A DNA stretch of 64,000 nucleotides from the NCBI RefSeq assembly GCF_014653695.1, contig NZ_BNAR01000023.1:54700-118699 (forward strand), given 5' to 3'. A model generated the notes under the pieces. It made no database searches. It was not told where the DNA came from and saw only the letters and a list, made by a program, of their open reading frames with translations. The position numbers and the translations under genes are program-made. The DNA comes from Lentzea cavernae. GTDB taxonomy: Bacteria; Actinomycetota; Actinomycetes; Mycobacteriales; Pseudonocardiaceae. Positions within the stretch are counted from its first letter, which is position 1. Each line of letters starts with the position of its first letter. This document shows positions 24,809 to 33,369 of this stretch, one piece after another.

Positions 24809-25681
24809 GTGCAGTTCTTGCGCCTGGGGCCGGTCGGCGACGAACGTCCTGCGGTCAGGACCGACGACGGGGTCACGTACGACCTCCTGCCGATCGCTGC
24901 CAAGATCTCGGCCAGCGCTGACGTCGACGGGGCGTTCCTCGCGAACGACGGCGTGGCGCGTGTGCGCGCCGCCCTCGAAGCCGGTGAGCTGGAGGTCCTG
25001 GACACCGCGGACCTGCGCGTCGGGCCGCCGCTCGCGCATCCGGGCAAGGTCATCTGCATCGGCCTCAACTACCGCGACCACGCGGAGGAGACCGGCGCGG
25101 ACATCCCCGGTGAGCCGGTGGTGTTCCTCAAGACGCCCGACACGATCGTCGGGCCGTACGACCAGGTGCTCGTCCCGCGCAGGTCGGTGAAGACCGACTG
25201 GGAGGTCGAGCTCGGCGTCGTCATCGGGAGCACAGCTCGTTACCTGGAGTCCGAAGAGGACGCTCTGGCGTGCGTCGGCGCGTACGTGCTCTCGCACGAC
25301 GTCTCCGAGCGCGAGTTCCAGATCGAGCGCGGCGGGACGTGGGACAAGGGCAAGAACTGCGAGACGTTCAACCCTCTCGGTCCCTTCCTCGTGCCCGCAG
25401 GCGAGATCGCCGACCCGCAGAACCTCGAGATGCGGCTCTGGGTGAACGGCGAGATCAAGCAGAACTCGTCCACCAAGAACATGATCTTCCCGATCGCCGA
25501 GATCGTGCGCTACCTCAGCCACTTCCTTGTCCTTCGTCCGGGTGACGTCATCAACACGGGTACACCCGCTGGGGTGGCGCTCGGGCAGCCGGAGCCGAAG
25601 CCGTACCTGCGCGCAGGTGACGTCGTCGAGCTGGAGATCGAGGGTCTCGGCAGGCAACGCCAGACCCTGGGGCAGGCGTGA
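24809..25681 (+). CDS. Fumarylacetoacetate hydrolase-family enzyme, probable 2,4-diketo-3-deoxy-L-fuconate hydrolase
   Basis: A 290-residue FAH-fold enzyme with the motif VICIGLNYRDHAEE near 81 and metal ligands E132 and E134 in WEVELGVVIG. In the non-phosphorylating fucose pathway an FAH-family hydrolase makes the last cut, giving pyruvate and L-lactate; the neighbouring genes supply every earlier step. The GTG at 24809 is used because GAGGAGG lies seven bases upstream. The longer frame from 24788 would put that site inside the gene. Its stop overlaps the dehydratase start (TGATG). The alternative assignment is ureidoglycolate lyase, which context argues against. Confidence 0.85.
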   Translation: MQFLRLGPVGDERPAVRTDDGVTYDLLPIAAKISASADVDGAFLANDGVARVRAALEAGELEVLDTADLRVGPPLAHPGKVICIGLNYRDHAEETGADIPGEPVVFLKTPDTIVGPYDQVLVPRRSVKTDWEVELGVVIGSTARYLESEEDALACVGAYVLSHDVSEREFQIERGGTWDKGKNCETFNPLGPFLVPAGEIADPQNLEMRLWVNGEIKQNSSTKNMIFPIAEIVRYLSHFLVLRPGDVINTGTPAGVALGQPEPKPYLRAGDVVELEIEGLGRQRQTLGQA

Positions 25682-26988
25682 TGCCGAAGATCACCGCACT
25701 GGACGTCCTGGACATCCGGTTCCCGACCTCGCGCGAGCTCGACGGCTCCGACGCGATGAACCCGGACCCGGACTACAGCGCCGCGTACGTGGTGCTGCGG
25801 ACCGACGACGGTCCCGAGGGCCACGGGCTCGCGTTCACCATCGGCCGGGGCAACGACGTGCAGGCCGCCGCCATCAAGGCGCTGGCGCCGCACGTCGTCG
25901 GCAAGGACGTGCCGGAGAACGCGAAAGCGCTGGCGGAGCTGTACTTCGAGCTGATCGGCGACTCGCAGATCCGCTGGCTCGGTCCCGAGAAGGGCGTCGC
26001 GCACATGGCGATCGGCGCCGTCGTCAACGCGGCCTGGGACCTCGCCGCCCGCCGGGCCGGGCTGCCGGTCTGGCGGTTCCTCGCCCGGATGTCGCCCGAG
26101 GAGATCGTCAGCCTCGTCGACTTCCGGTATCTCAGCGACGCCCTGACGCCGGACGAGGCGCTGCAGATCCTGCGCGAGGCCGAGCACGGCAAGGCCGAGC
26201 GCACGGACACCATCACGCGCGACGGCTACCCGGCCTACACGACGTCACCGGGCTGGCTCGGCTACTCCGACGAGAAGCTCGCCGGACTCGCCCGCCAGGC
26301 CCTCGCCGACGGCTTCGACATGATCAAGCTCAAGGTCGGCGGCAGCCTCGACGACGACGTGCGCCGGATGAAGCTCGCCCGCGAGGTCGTCGGCGAGGAC
26401 ACCCGCGTGGCGGTCGACGCGAACCAGCGCTGGGACGTCGACACGGCCGTGCGCTGGATGCGCGAGCTGGCGCCCTACAACCCGTACTGGATCGAAGAGC
26501 CAACCTCACCGGACGACATCCTGGCGCACCGCGCGATCGCCGACGCGCTGGCTCCCATCCGGGTCGCCACCGGCGAGCACGTGCAGAACCGCGTGATCTT
26601 CAAGCAGCTCCTGCAGGCCGGTGCGATCGACGTGCTCCAGCTCGACGCCTGCCGGGTCGCGGGCGTGAACGAGAACATCGCGATCCTGTTGCTGGCCCGC
26701 AAGTTCGACATCCCGGTGTGCCCGCACGCCGGCGGCGTCGGCCTGTGCGAGCTGGTCAGGCACCTCTCGTTCTTCGACTACGTCGCGATCTCCGGCGAGG
26801 TCGGCGAGCGCGTGATCGAGTGGGTCGACCACCTGCACGAGCACTTCCTCGACCCGGCCGTCGTCGAGAACGGCCGCTACCTGGCGCCCGCGGAGCCGGG
26901 CTTCTCCGCCCAGCTCAAGGACCAGACGCTGGCCGACCACGTGTACCCAGAAGGTCCTGTGTGGACGGCGCTGGAGGGCGAGAAGTGA
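25681..26988 (+). CDS. L-fuconate dehydratase (enolase superfamily)
   Basis: A 435-residue mandelate racemase/enolase-type enzyme. The K-x-K motif is K216/K218 (MIKLKVGG), with metal ligands D246 (VAVDANQRW), E272 (IEEPTS) and E299 (ATGEHV), and a catalytic His in CPHAGGVGL. These positions fall two residues from those known for the characterised Xanthomonas fuconate dehydratase, a strong match in both spacing and motif. It removes water from L-fuconate to give 2-keto-3-deoxy-L-fuconate in the cytoplasm. The ATG at 25681 overlaps the FAH stop; a GTG one codon earlier is possible. Its stop overlaps the SDR start (GTGA). Confidence 0.92.
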   Translation: MPKITALDVLDIRFPTSRELDGSDAMNPDPDYSAAYVVLRTDDGPEGHGLAFTIGRGNDVQAAAIKALAPHVVGKDVPENAKALAELYFELIGDSQIRWLGPEKGVAHMAIGAVVNAAWDLAARRAGLPVWRFLARMSPEEIVSLVDFRYLSDALTPDEALQILREAEHGKAERTDTITRDGYPAYTTSPGWLGYSDEKLAGLARQALADGFDMIKLKVGGSLDDDVRRMKLAREVVGEDTRVAVDANQRWDVDTAVRWMRELAPYNPYWIEEPTSPDDILAHRAIADALAPIRVATGEHVQNRVIFKQLLQAGAIDVLQLDACRVAGVNENIAILLLARKFDIPVCPHAGGVGLCELVRHLSFFDYVAISGEVGERVIEWVDHLHEHFLDPAVVENGRYLAPAEPGFSAQLKDQTLADHVYPEGPVWTALEGEK

Positions 26989-27737
26989 CCGACTTCGAAG
27001 GACTCGTCGCCGTCGTCACGGGCGGTGCGTCCGGCATCGGCCTGGCCACCGCCGAGCTGCTGGCGAGCCGCGGTGCCACCGCCGTCGCGCTGGACCTGAA
27101 CCCGGACGTGGCGGACCCGCTCGTCGGCATCCGCGCGGACGTGTCGGACGACGAGAGCGTCAAAGCCGCGATCGCCGAGGTCGTCGAGCGGTTCGGACGG
27201 CTCGACGTCGTGGTGAACAACGCCGGCATCGGCGCGCAGGGCGACGTGGCGGCCAACGACGACGCCCAGTGGTCGAAGGTGCTGGACGTCAACGTCCTGG
27301 GCATGGTCCGCGTCTCGCGGGCGGCACTGCCGCACCTGCGGAAGTCGCCGTCCGCGGCGATCGTCAACACCTGCTCCATCGCTGCCTGGGCCGGGCTCCC
27401 GCAGCGCGCTCTCTACTCGGCCAGCAAGGGCGCGGTGTACTCGCTGACGCTCGCCATGGCCGCCGACCACGTCCGCGAGGGCATTCGCGTCAACGCGGTC
27501 GCCCCCGGCACGGCGGACACCCCGTGGGTGGGCCGCCTGCTCGACTCGGCACCGGACCCCGCCGCCGAACGAGCCGCGCTGGAGGCGCGCCAGCCGCACG
27601 GCCGGCTCGTCTCCGCCGAGGAGGTCGCGGGAGCCGTCGCCTACCTGGCGAGCCCGCTCTCGGGTTCCACCGCCGGCACGATCCTCGCGGTCGACGGCGG
27701 CATGCACGGCCTGCGCTTGCGTCCCCAGCAGCCATGA
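26985..27737 (+). CDS. SDR-family dehydrogenase, probable 2-keto-3-deoxy-L-fuconate dehydrogenase
   Basis: A 250-residue classical short-chain dehydrogenase. The NAD-binding motif TGGASGIG is at about residues 13-20, NNAG near 80, and the catalytic Y-x3-K in YSASKGAV. An acidic residue after beta-strand 2 (ALDLNP) favours NAD+ over NADP+. In this pathway it oxidises 2-keto-3-deoxy-fuconate at C4. The GTG at 26985 overlaps the dehydratase stop, and its own stop overlaps an upstream in-frame ATG of the next gene. Assignment of the exact substrate rests on the operon. Confidence 0.88.
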   Translation: MTDFEGLVAVVTGGASGIGLATAELLASRGATAVALDLNPDVADPLVGIRADVSDDESVKAAIAEVVERFGRLDVVVNNAGIGAQGDVAANDDAQWSKVLDVNVLGMVRVSRAALPHLRKSPSAAIVNTCSIAAWAGLPQRALYSASKGAVYSLTLAMAADHVREGIRVNAVAPGTADTPWVGRLLDSAPDPAAERAALEARQPHGRLVSAEEVAGAVAYLASPLSGSTAGTILAVDGGMHGLRLRPQQP

Positions 27738-27751
27738 AAGGCAGGACAACG

Positions 27752-28786
27752 ATGAAGCGTCGCAACCTCACCGCCGCGGTGTGCCTCGCGCTCGCCGGTG
27801 CACTGACACTGTCCGCCTGTGGCGGCGGAGCAGCCGGGACCGGAGCCGGTGGCGTCGGCCCGATCGGTGCCGACCACCCGCGTGCCGACACCGACTTCTG
27901 GAACTCCTACATCAAGTACTTCCCGGACAAGGCCAAGGAACTCGGGATCAACCTGCTCAACCCGACCAACTCGCAGAACAAGGTCGAGAACCTCGTCGCG
28001 AACGCCCAGTCGCTGCAGTCGCAGGGCGCCAAGGCGATCGTGATGGCCCCGCAGGACACCGGCGCCATCGCGTCCACCCTGGACCGGCTCGACAAGGCCG
28101 GGATCCCGGTGATCACCGTCGACACCCGTCCGGACAAGGGCAAGACCTACATGGTCGTGCGCGCGGACAACAAGGCGTACGGCGAGAAGGCCTGCAAGTT
28201 CCTCGGCGACAAGCTGGGCGGCAAGGGCAAGGTCGTCGAGTTCCAGGGCGCGCTCGCGTCGGTCAACGGCCGCGACCGCTCCGAGGCGTTCGCCGCCTGC
28301 ATGAAGAAGGACTACCCCGGCATCACGGTGTTCGAGGAGCCGACCGACTGGGAGGGCGCCAAGGCGGCCGCGGCCCTGCAGACCAGGCTGAACCAGCACC
28401 CGGACATCAACGGCGTCTACATGCAGGCCGGTGGCGCGTTCCTCGCGCCGACGCTGCAGGTGTTGCGGCAGAAGAACCTGATCGTGCCGCCGACCGACCC
28501 GAAGCACATCTTCATCGTCTCCAACGACGGCATCCCGGCGGAGCTCGAAGCCATCCGCAAGGGCGAGATCGACGCGACCGTGTCGCAGCCGGCCGACCTC
28601 TACGCGAAGTGGGCGCTGTTCTACGCGAAGGCCGCCGTCGAGGGCAAGACGTTCCAGCCCGGCCCGACCGACCACGACTCCACCATCGTCGACGTCGGCG
28701 GCGGCCGCCTCGAGGACCAGCTGCCCGCGCCGCTGATCACCAAGGAGAACGTCGACGACAAGGCGTTCTGGGGAAACCAGATCTGA
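27752..28786 (+). CDS. Sugar-binding lipoprotein of a RbsB-type ABC importer
   Basis: A 344-residue periplasmic-binding-protein-like lipoprotein (family 2, ribose/galactose type). A signal peptide ends at the lipobox LTLSAC, so the Cys near residue 24 is lipidated. DRLDKAGIPVITVDTRP and a conserved SNDGIPAELEAI segment match the RbsB group. It should bind a free monosaccharide such as L-fucose outside the cell. The ATG at 27752 is preferred over the one at 27734 because CAGGA lies seven bases before it and it starts directly with basic residues of the signal peptide. It is followed by a TGATG overlap with the ATPase gene. Confidence 0.9.
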   Translation: MKRRNLTAAVCLALAGALTLSACGGGAAGTGAGGVGPIGADHPRADTDFWNSYIKYFPDKAKELGINLLNPTNSQNKVENLVANAQSLQSQGAKAIVMAPQDTGAIASTLDRLDKAGIPVITVDTRPDKGKTYMVVRADNKAYGEKACKFLGDKLGGKGKVVEFQGALASVNGRDRSEAFAACMKKDYPGITVFEEPTDWEGAKAAAALQTRLNQHPDINGVYMQAGGAFLAPTLQVLRQKNLIVPPTDPKHIFIVSNDGIPAELEAIRKGEIDATVSQPADLYAKWALFYAKAAVEGKTFQPGPTDHDSTIVDVGGGRLEDQLPAPLITKENVDDKAFWGNQI

Positions 28787-30261
28787 TGACCGAGTACGCG
28801 GCTGTCGCGCGTGGCGTGACGAAGAGGTTCGGGCGGACGCTCGCGTTGGACGACGTGGGCATCGAAATTCGCGCCGGTGAGTCACACGCGCTCGTCGGTC
28901 GCAACGGCGCGGGCAAGTCGACGCTGGTCTCCGTCCTCACCGGCATGCGTGCGCCGGACGCGGGCGAGGTCTCGTTCTTCGGCGAACCCGCGCCGCCCGT
29001 CACCGACAGTTCGGCCTGGCGCAGGCACGTCGCCTGCGTCTACCAGAAGTCGACGGTCGTGCCGGAGCTGTCGGTCGCCGAGAACCTGTTCATCAACCGG
29101 CAGGACCTCGGCGGCGGGCTGATCAGCTGGAAGAAGCTGCGCCTCCAGGCCGCGGAGCTGCTGGAGACCTACGACGTGGCGGTCCGGCCGGACGCACTGG
29201 TGTCCACGTTGACCGTCGAGCAGCGGCAACTGGTCGAGATCGCGCGGGCGCTGTCGATCGGCTCGCGGTTCGTGATCCTCGACGAACCGACCGCGCAGCT
29301 CGACGGCCCGGCGATCGAGCGGCTCTTCGACCGGATGAGGTCGTTGCAGGACAAAGGGGTGACGTTCCTGTTCATCTCCCACCACCTGCAGGAGGTCTAC
29401 GAGGTCTGCCAGACGGTGACGGTCTACCGCGACGCGCGGCACATCGCCACCGCCCCGGTCGCGGAGATGTCGAAGCCCGACCTGATCGAGGCGATGACCG
29501 GTGAGGCCGGCGGGCTGAACGTGCCCAGCGGCGACGACCGGCCGTCGTCCGGCGAGACCGTTCTGGCGGTGTCGTCCTTGAGCGGCGACCACTTCACGGA
29601 CATCTCGCTGTCGGCGACGCGCGGTGAGGTCATCGGGCTCGCCGGCAGCGCGTCGTCGGGCAAGCACGAGTTCGCGGAGACGGTCTACGGGCTGCGCAAG
29701 CCGTCTCTTGGCACGATCTCGGTGAACGGTTCCGTGGTGCGCGGCGGTGACGTACCGGCCGCACTTCGCGCTGGAATCGGTTGTGTGCCACGAGATCGGC
29801 ACCACCAGGGGCTCGTGCTGGACCTGTCGATCGCGGAGAACGCGACGATGAGCACGGCCGGGGCGTTCGTGTGGCCGTCCGCGCAACGCTCGGCGGGCAG
29901 CACGGCGATCGCGTCGTACGACGTCAAGGCCGCCGGACCGGACCAGCCGGTGTCGGACCTGTCCGGCGGCAACCAGCAGAAGGTCGTGATGGCCCGTGCG
30001 CTGGCCGGCGACCCGTCCGTGCTGGTGCTGATCAACCCGACCGCCGGTGTCGACGTGAAGTCCAAGGAGTCGCTGCTCGGGGTCGTCGACGCGCAGGCGC
30101 GGCGGGGCAAGGCGGCGATCGTCGTCTCCGACGAGCTCGACGACCTGCGGGTCTGCGACCGCGTGCTGGTGCTGTTCCACGGCCAGGTCGTGAAGGAGTT
30201 CAGCCGCGGCTGGCGTGACCAGGAACTGATCTCTGCGATCGAAGGAATGAGCTCGGAATGA
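28786..30261 (+). CDS. Sugar ABC transporter ATPase with two nucleotide-binding domains (RbsA/MglA type)
   Basis: A 491-residue fused ATPase of the CUT2 class. Domain 1 has Walker A GRNGAGKST, a signature region LTVEQRQLVEIARAL and Walker B FVILDEPTAQLDG. Domain 2 has a degenerate Walker A (SASSGKHEF), the signature LSGGNQQKVVMARAL and VLVLINPTAGVDV in place of a DEPT motif. Such a degenerate second site is normal for RbsA-type proteins. It powers uptake by the adjacent permease and binding protein. It overlaps both neighbours by one to four bases. Confidence 0.93.
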   Translation: MTEYAAVARGVTKRFGRTLALDDVGIEIRAGESHALVGRNGAGKSTLVSVLTGMRAPDAGEVSFFGEPAPPVTDSSAWRRHVACVYQKSTVVPELSVAENLFINRQDLGGGLISWKKLRLQAAELLETYDVAVRPDALVSTLTVEQRQLVEIARALSIGSRFVILDEPTAQLDGPAIERLFDRMRSLQDKGVTFLFISHHLQEVYEVCQTVTVYRDARHIATAPVAEMSKPDLIEAMTGEAGGLNVPSGDDRPSSGETVLAVSSLSGDHFTDISLSATRGEVIGLAGSASSGKHEFAETVYGLRKPSLGTISVNGSVVRGGDVPAALRAGIGCVPRDRHHQGLVLDLSIAENATMSTAGAFVWPSAQRSAGSTAIASYDVKAAGPDQPVSDLSGGNQQKVVMARALAGDPSVLVLINPTAGVDVKSKESLLGVVDAQARRGKAAIVVSDELDDLRVCDRVLVLFHGQVVKEFSRGWRDQELISAIEGMSSE

Positions 30262-31274
30262 CCAAGGCCATGACTCCGCCGGTCGCGGCGACCGCGCCTT
30301 CGGAGAAGCAGAAGTTCCGGCTGGCGCGCTACCAGGACCTCGCTCTGGTCCCGGTGATCATCCTGTTGCTGATCATCGGGGCGATCCTGTCGCCGATCTT
30401 CCTGACGCCCAACAACCTGATCGCCGTGCTGACGCAGCAGAGCGAGTTGTCGTTGCTGGTGCTGGGGCAGGCGATGATCCTGATCGTCGGCAAGATGGAC
30501 CTGTCGCTCGAGTCGACGGTCGGTCTCGCGCCCGCGCTCGCCGTCGCGTTGATCATCCCGTCGTCGGCCGGTGGGCTCGACGTCGGTCTGGCCGCCTGGC
30601 TCGCGCTGCCACTGTGCATCCTGATCGGCATCGCGATCGGTGGCCTGAACGGGTTCCTGATCCTCAAGGTCGGGCTGTCCGGGTTCATGGTCACGCTGGG
30701 CATGCTCACGATGCTGCGCGGCCTGCAGCTCGCGATCACCGAGGGCAAGTCGCTGATCGACGTGCCGGAGTCGTTCCTGTACCTGGGTTCCACGACGTGG
30801 CTGGGACTGCCGGCGGCGGTGTGGATCTGCGTGATCTGTTACGCGGTGGGCATCTTCGTGCTGAAGTACCTGCGTGCCGGACGCTCGTTGTACGCGATCG
30901 GCGGCAACTCGGAGGCCGCGCGCGCTGCCGGCATCCGGGTCGACCGGGTGGTGTGGATCGTGCTGATCATCGGTTCGGTGCTGGCCGTGATCGCGGGCAT
31001 CCTGATGACCGGGCGGCTCGGATCGGTGGCCGCCACGCAGGGCGAGGGCATGATCTTCCAGGTCTTCGCGGCCGCGGTGATCGGCGGGATCTCGTTGAAC
31101 GGTGGCAAGGGCACGCTGTTCGGTGCCCTGTCGGGCGTGCTGATGCTGGGGCTCGTGGAGCAGATCCTGCGGTTGCAGGGAGTGTCCGGCTTCTACATCA
31201 AGGCCTCGTACGGTGCGGTGATCATCCTCGCGCTGGTCGTGACGCGGTTCGCCACCGGGCAGAAGCAGGAGTGA
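30258..31274 (+). CDS. Sugar ABC transporter permease (RbsC type)
   Basis: A 338-residue integral membrane protein with about eight to ten helices and the conserved cytoplasmic motif GGNSEAARAAGIRVDR typical of CUT2 permeases. A 30-residue basic N-terminal tail precedes the first helix. It forms a homodimeric channel with the double ATPase encoded just before it; the two genes overlap (ATGA). The likely cargo is L-fucose or a related 6-deoxy sugar, judged from the catabolic genes around it. Confidence 0.92.
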   Translation: MTKAMTPPVAATAPSEKQKFRLARYQDLALVPVIILLLIIGAILSPIFLTPNNLIAVLTQQSELSLLVLGQAMILIVGKMDLSLESTVGLAPALAVALIIPSSAGGLDVGLAAWLALPLCILIGIAIGGLNGFLILKVGLSGFMVTLGMLTMLRGLQLAITEGKSLIDVPESFLYLGSTTWLGLPAAVWICVICYAVGIFVLKYLRAGRSLYAIGGNSEAARAAGIRVDRVVWIVLIIGSVLAVIAGILMTGRLGSVAATQGEGMIFQVFAAAVIGGISLNGGKGTLFGALSGVLMLGLVEQILRLQGVSGFYIKASYGAVIILALVVTRFATGQKQE

Positions 31275-31277
31275 GCG

Positions 31278-31589
31278 TTGGAGACCGTTGCGTTGCACAC
31301 CCGGTTGCGCGAGGGACGCGAGGCCGACTACGACCGCGTCCACGCGACGATTCCGGTGGAGCTGGACGGGGCGTTGCGCGAGGCCGGGGTGCACTCGTGG
31401 CGGATCTGGCGTTCCGGGCGCGAGCTGTTCCACCTCGTCGAGGTGGAGGACTACCGCGCGATGCGTGAGCACCTGGCCGAGCACCCCGCCAACGTTCCGT
31501 GGCAGGCTCGGATGGCCGAACTGCTGGAGGTCGAGGACGACTACTCCGGCGCCGAACCCGCTGTGCGACTCGTGTGGGAGCTGCCGTGA
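31278..31589 (+). CDS. L-rhamnose/L-fucose mutarotase-like protein
   Basis: A 103-residue protein of the RhaM-type mutarotase superfamily (formerly DUF718). The pattern LHTRLREGREADYDRVH, a central SWRIWRSGRELFHLVEVEDY and LAEHPANVPWQARM is typical. It would speed exchange between sugar anomers so that the dehydrogenase gets the correct form. A TTG start at 31278 is supported by AGGAG seven bases upstream; no ATG or GTG fits. Its stop overlaps the start of the aldo/keto reductase (GTGA). Whether it acts on fucose or rhamnose is inferred from neighbours. Confidence 0.85.
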   Translation: METVALHTRLREGREADYDRVHATIPVELDGALREAGVHSWRIWRSGRELFHLVEVEDYRAMREHLAEHPANVPWQARMAELLEVEDDYSGAEPAVRLVWELP

Positions 31590-32542
31590 AGGTCGATGTG
31601 TCCCGTCTGGGCTTCGGTGGCGCGCCGATCGGCAACCTCTACCGGGAGGTGTCCGACGAGGTGGCGTTCGGCGCGGTCGAAGCCGCGTGGCAGAGCGGCG
31701 TCCGCTACTTCGACACCGCGCCGCACTACGGGCTCGGCCTGTCGGAGCGTCGTGTCGGGGTTGCTCTGGCCGGGCGGCCGCGCGACGGGTACGTGATCTC
31801 CACGAAGGTCGGGCGGCTGCTGGAGCCGTTCGACGGCGAAGGCCTTGACGACGAGGGCTTCGCGGTGCCGCGGAACTTCCGGCGGGTGCGGGACTACTCG
31901 GCGGACGGCGTGAAGCGGTCGATCGAGTCCTCTTTGGAGCGCTTGGGCACCGATCGGGTGGAGATCGTCTACATCCACGACCCGGACGACCACTGGGCCT
32001 CCGCTTTCGGCGAGGCCTATCCGGCACTGGAGGAACTGCGGTCGCAGGGTGTCGTGGGCGCCATCGGCGTCGGCATGAACCAGTGGGAGATGCCCGAGCG
32101 GTTCGTCCGCGAGACCGACATCGACGTGGTGATGCTGGCCGGCCGGTACACGTTGCTGGAACAACCTTCGCTGGTCTCGTTCCTGCCCGCCTGCGTCGAC
32201 CGTGGTGTGTCCGTGGTGGCGTGCGGGGTCTTCAACTCCGGGCTGCTGTCGAAGCCCGAGGTGGCGTCCGACGCCAGGTACGACTACGAGGAAGCGCCCT
32301 TCGAGCTGGTGGCACGGGCGCGGGCGATCGCCGAGGTGTGCGGGCGGCACGGCGTGACGCTGCCCCAGGCGGCGATCCAGTTCGCGCTGGGGCATCCCGC
32401 GGTGGTGTCGGTGGTGATCGGCGCACGGACGGCCGAGCAGATGACCGCCAACGCCTCGTACTTCTCCGCCGCGATCCCCGAGGACCTGTGGAACGAGCTG
32501 AAGGCGTTGAACCTCATCGATCCGGAGGTGCCCACCCCGTGA
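31586..32542 (+). CDS. Aldo/keto reductase, probable L-fucose dehydrogenase
   Basis: A 318-residue AKR with the tetrad visible in YFDTAPHYGLG (Asp and Tyr), STKVGR (Lys) and VYIHDPDDH (His). The length and the HDPDDH and RNFRRVRDYS segments resemble D-threo-aldose 1-dehydrogenases, which oxidise L-fucose at C1 to the lactone with NAD(P)+. This is step one of the pathway encoded here. The GTG start overlaps the mutarotase stop. Its stop overlaps the lactonase start, so sugar oxidation and lactone opening are coupled in expression. Confidence 0.87.
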   Translation: MKVDVSRLGFGGAPIGNLYREVSDEVAFGAVEAAWQSGVRYFDTAPHYGLGLSERRVGVALAGRPRDGYVISTKVGRLLEPFDGEGLDDEGFAVPRNFRRVRDYSADGVKRSIESSLERLGTDRVEIVYIHDPDDHWASAFGEAYPALEELRSQGVVGAIGVGMNQWEMPERFVRETDIDVVMLAGRYTLLEQPSLVSFLPACVDRGVSVVACGVFNSGLLSKPEVASDARYDYEEAPFELVARARAIAEVCGRHGVTLPQAAIQFALGHPAVVSVVIGARTAEQMTANASYFSAAIPEDLWNELKALNLIDPEVPTP

Positions 32543-33369
32543 TCGTCGACGCTCATCACCACCTGTGGGATCTCTCGGTGCGTGATCAGGACTGGATCAC
32601 CGATCCGCCGATGGGCGCGATCCGGCGGTCGTTCCTGGAGCCCGACTTCGTCGCTGTCGCCGGTGAGGTGTCGGCCTCGGTGCTGGTGCAGACGGTGTGC
32701 GTGCCGGAGGAGACGCCGGAGTTCCTGGCCATCGCGGCTTCTTCGGACGTCGTCGGCGCGGTGGTGGGCTGGACGGATCTCACTTCCGCGGGTGTCGCCG
32801 ATGCCCTGGCGGAGCTGGTGGAGTCGCCCGACGGGTCGTGGCTGCGCGGGATCCGGCACCAGGTGCAGGGCGAGCCGGACCCGGAGTGGTTGTGCCGCAA
32901 GGACGTCTGGAACGGGCTGGCGGCCGTCGGCGCGCACGGGCTGGTCTACGAGCTGCTGACCCTGCAGCACCAGATGCCCGCCGCACGCCGGACCGTGGCG
33001 GCGTTGCCGCAGGTCCACTTCGTGGTGGACCACTGCTCCAAGCCCGCGATCGGGTCGGATCCGGGGGAGTGGGCCGAGCTGATCCGGTCGCTCGCGGCGC
33101 ACGAGAATGTGACGTGCAAGCTGTCCGGCCTGGTCACCGAGGCCGACTGGGAGCACTGGGACATCGACCTGTTGAGGCCGTACTTCGAGGTCGTGCTGGA
33201 CGCGTTCGGCCCGGAGCGGCTGATGTTCGGCTCGGACTGGCCCGTCTGCCTGCTGGCGGCCACCTACGACGAATGGCTTGGTGCGGCCCGAGAACTGGTG
33301 TCGGAGCTGTCCGCCGGCGAGCAGGCCGCGATCTTCGGGGACACCGCTCGCCGGGTCTACGGGCTTTAG
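32539..33369 (+). CDS. Amidohydrolase-family lactonase, probable L-fuconolactonase
   Basis: A 276-residue amidohydrolase-2 enzyme. Metal-binding motif VDAHHHLWD is at residues 3-11, VDHCSKP in the middle and the catalytic Asp in MFGSDWPVC near the C terminus. This group opens sugar lactones such as L-fucono-1,4-lactone. It is the last gene of the nine-gene coupled operon and ends in a four-base overlap with the convergent dapA gene. The GTG start is fixed by the GTGA overlap with the upstream reductase. Confidence 0.9.
   Translation: MIVDAHHHLWDLSVRDQDWITDPPMGAIRRSFLEPDFVAVAGEVSASVLVQTVCVPEETPEFLAIAASSDVVGAVVGWTDLTSAGVADALAELVESPDGSWLRGIRHQVQGEPDPEWLCRKDVWNGLAAVGAHGLVYELLTLQHQMPAARRTVAALPQVHFVVDHCSKPAIGSDPGEWAELIRSLAAHENVTCKLSGLVTEADWEHWDIDLLRPYFEVVLDAFGPERLMFGSDWPVCLLAATYDEWLGAARELVSELSAGEQAAIFGDTARRVYGL

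Noticed and set aside
29685..32027. 780-codon open frame antisense to the ABC ATPase, permease and reductase genes
   Set aside because: Spans three well-supported genes and shows no recognisable motif.
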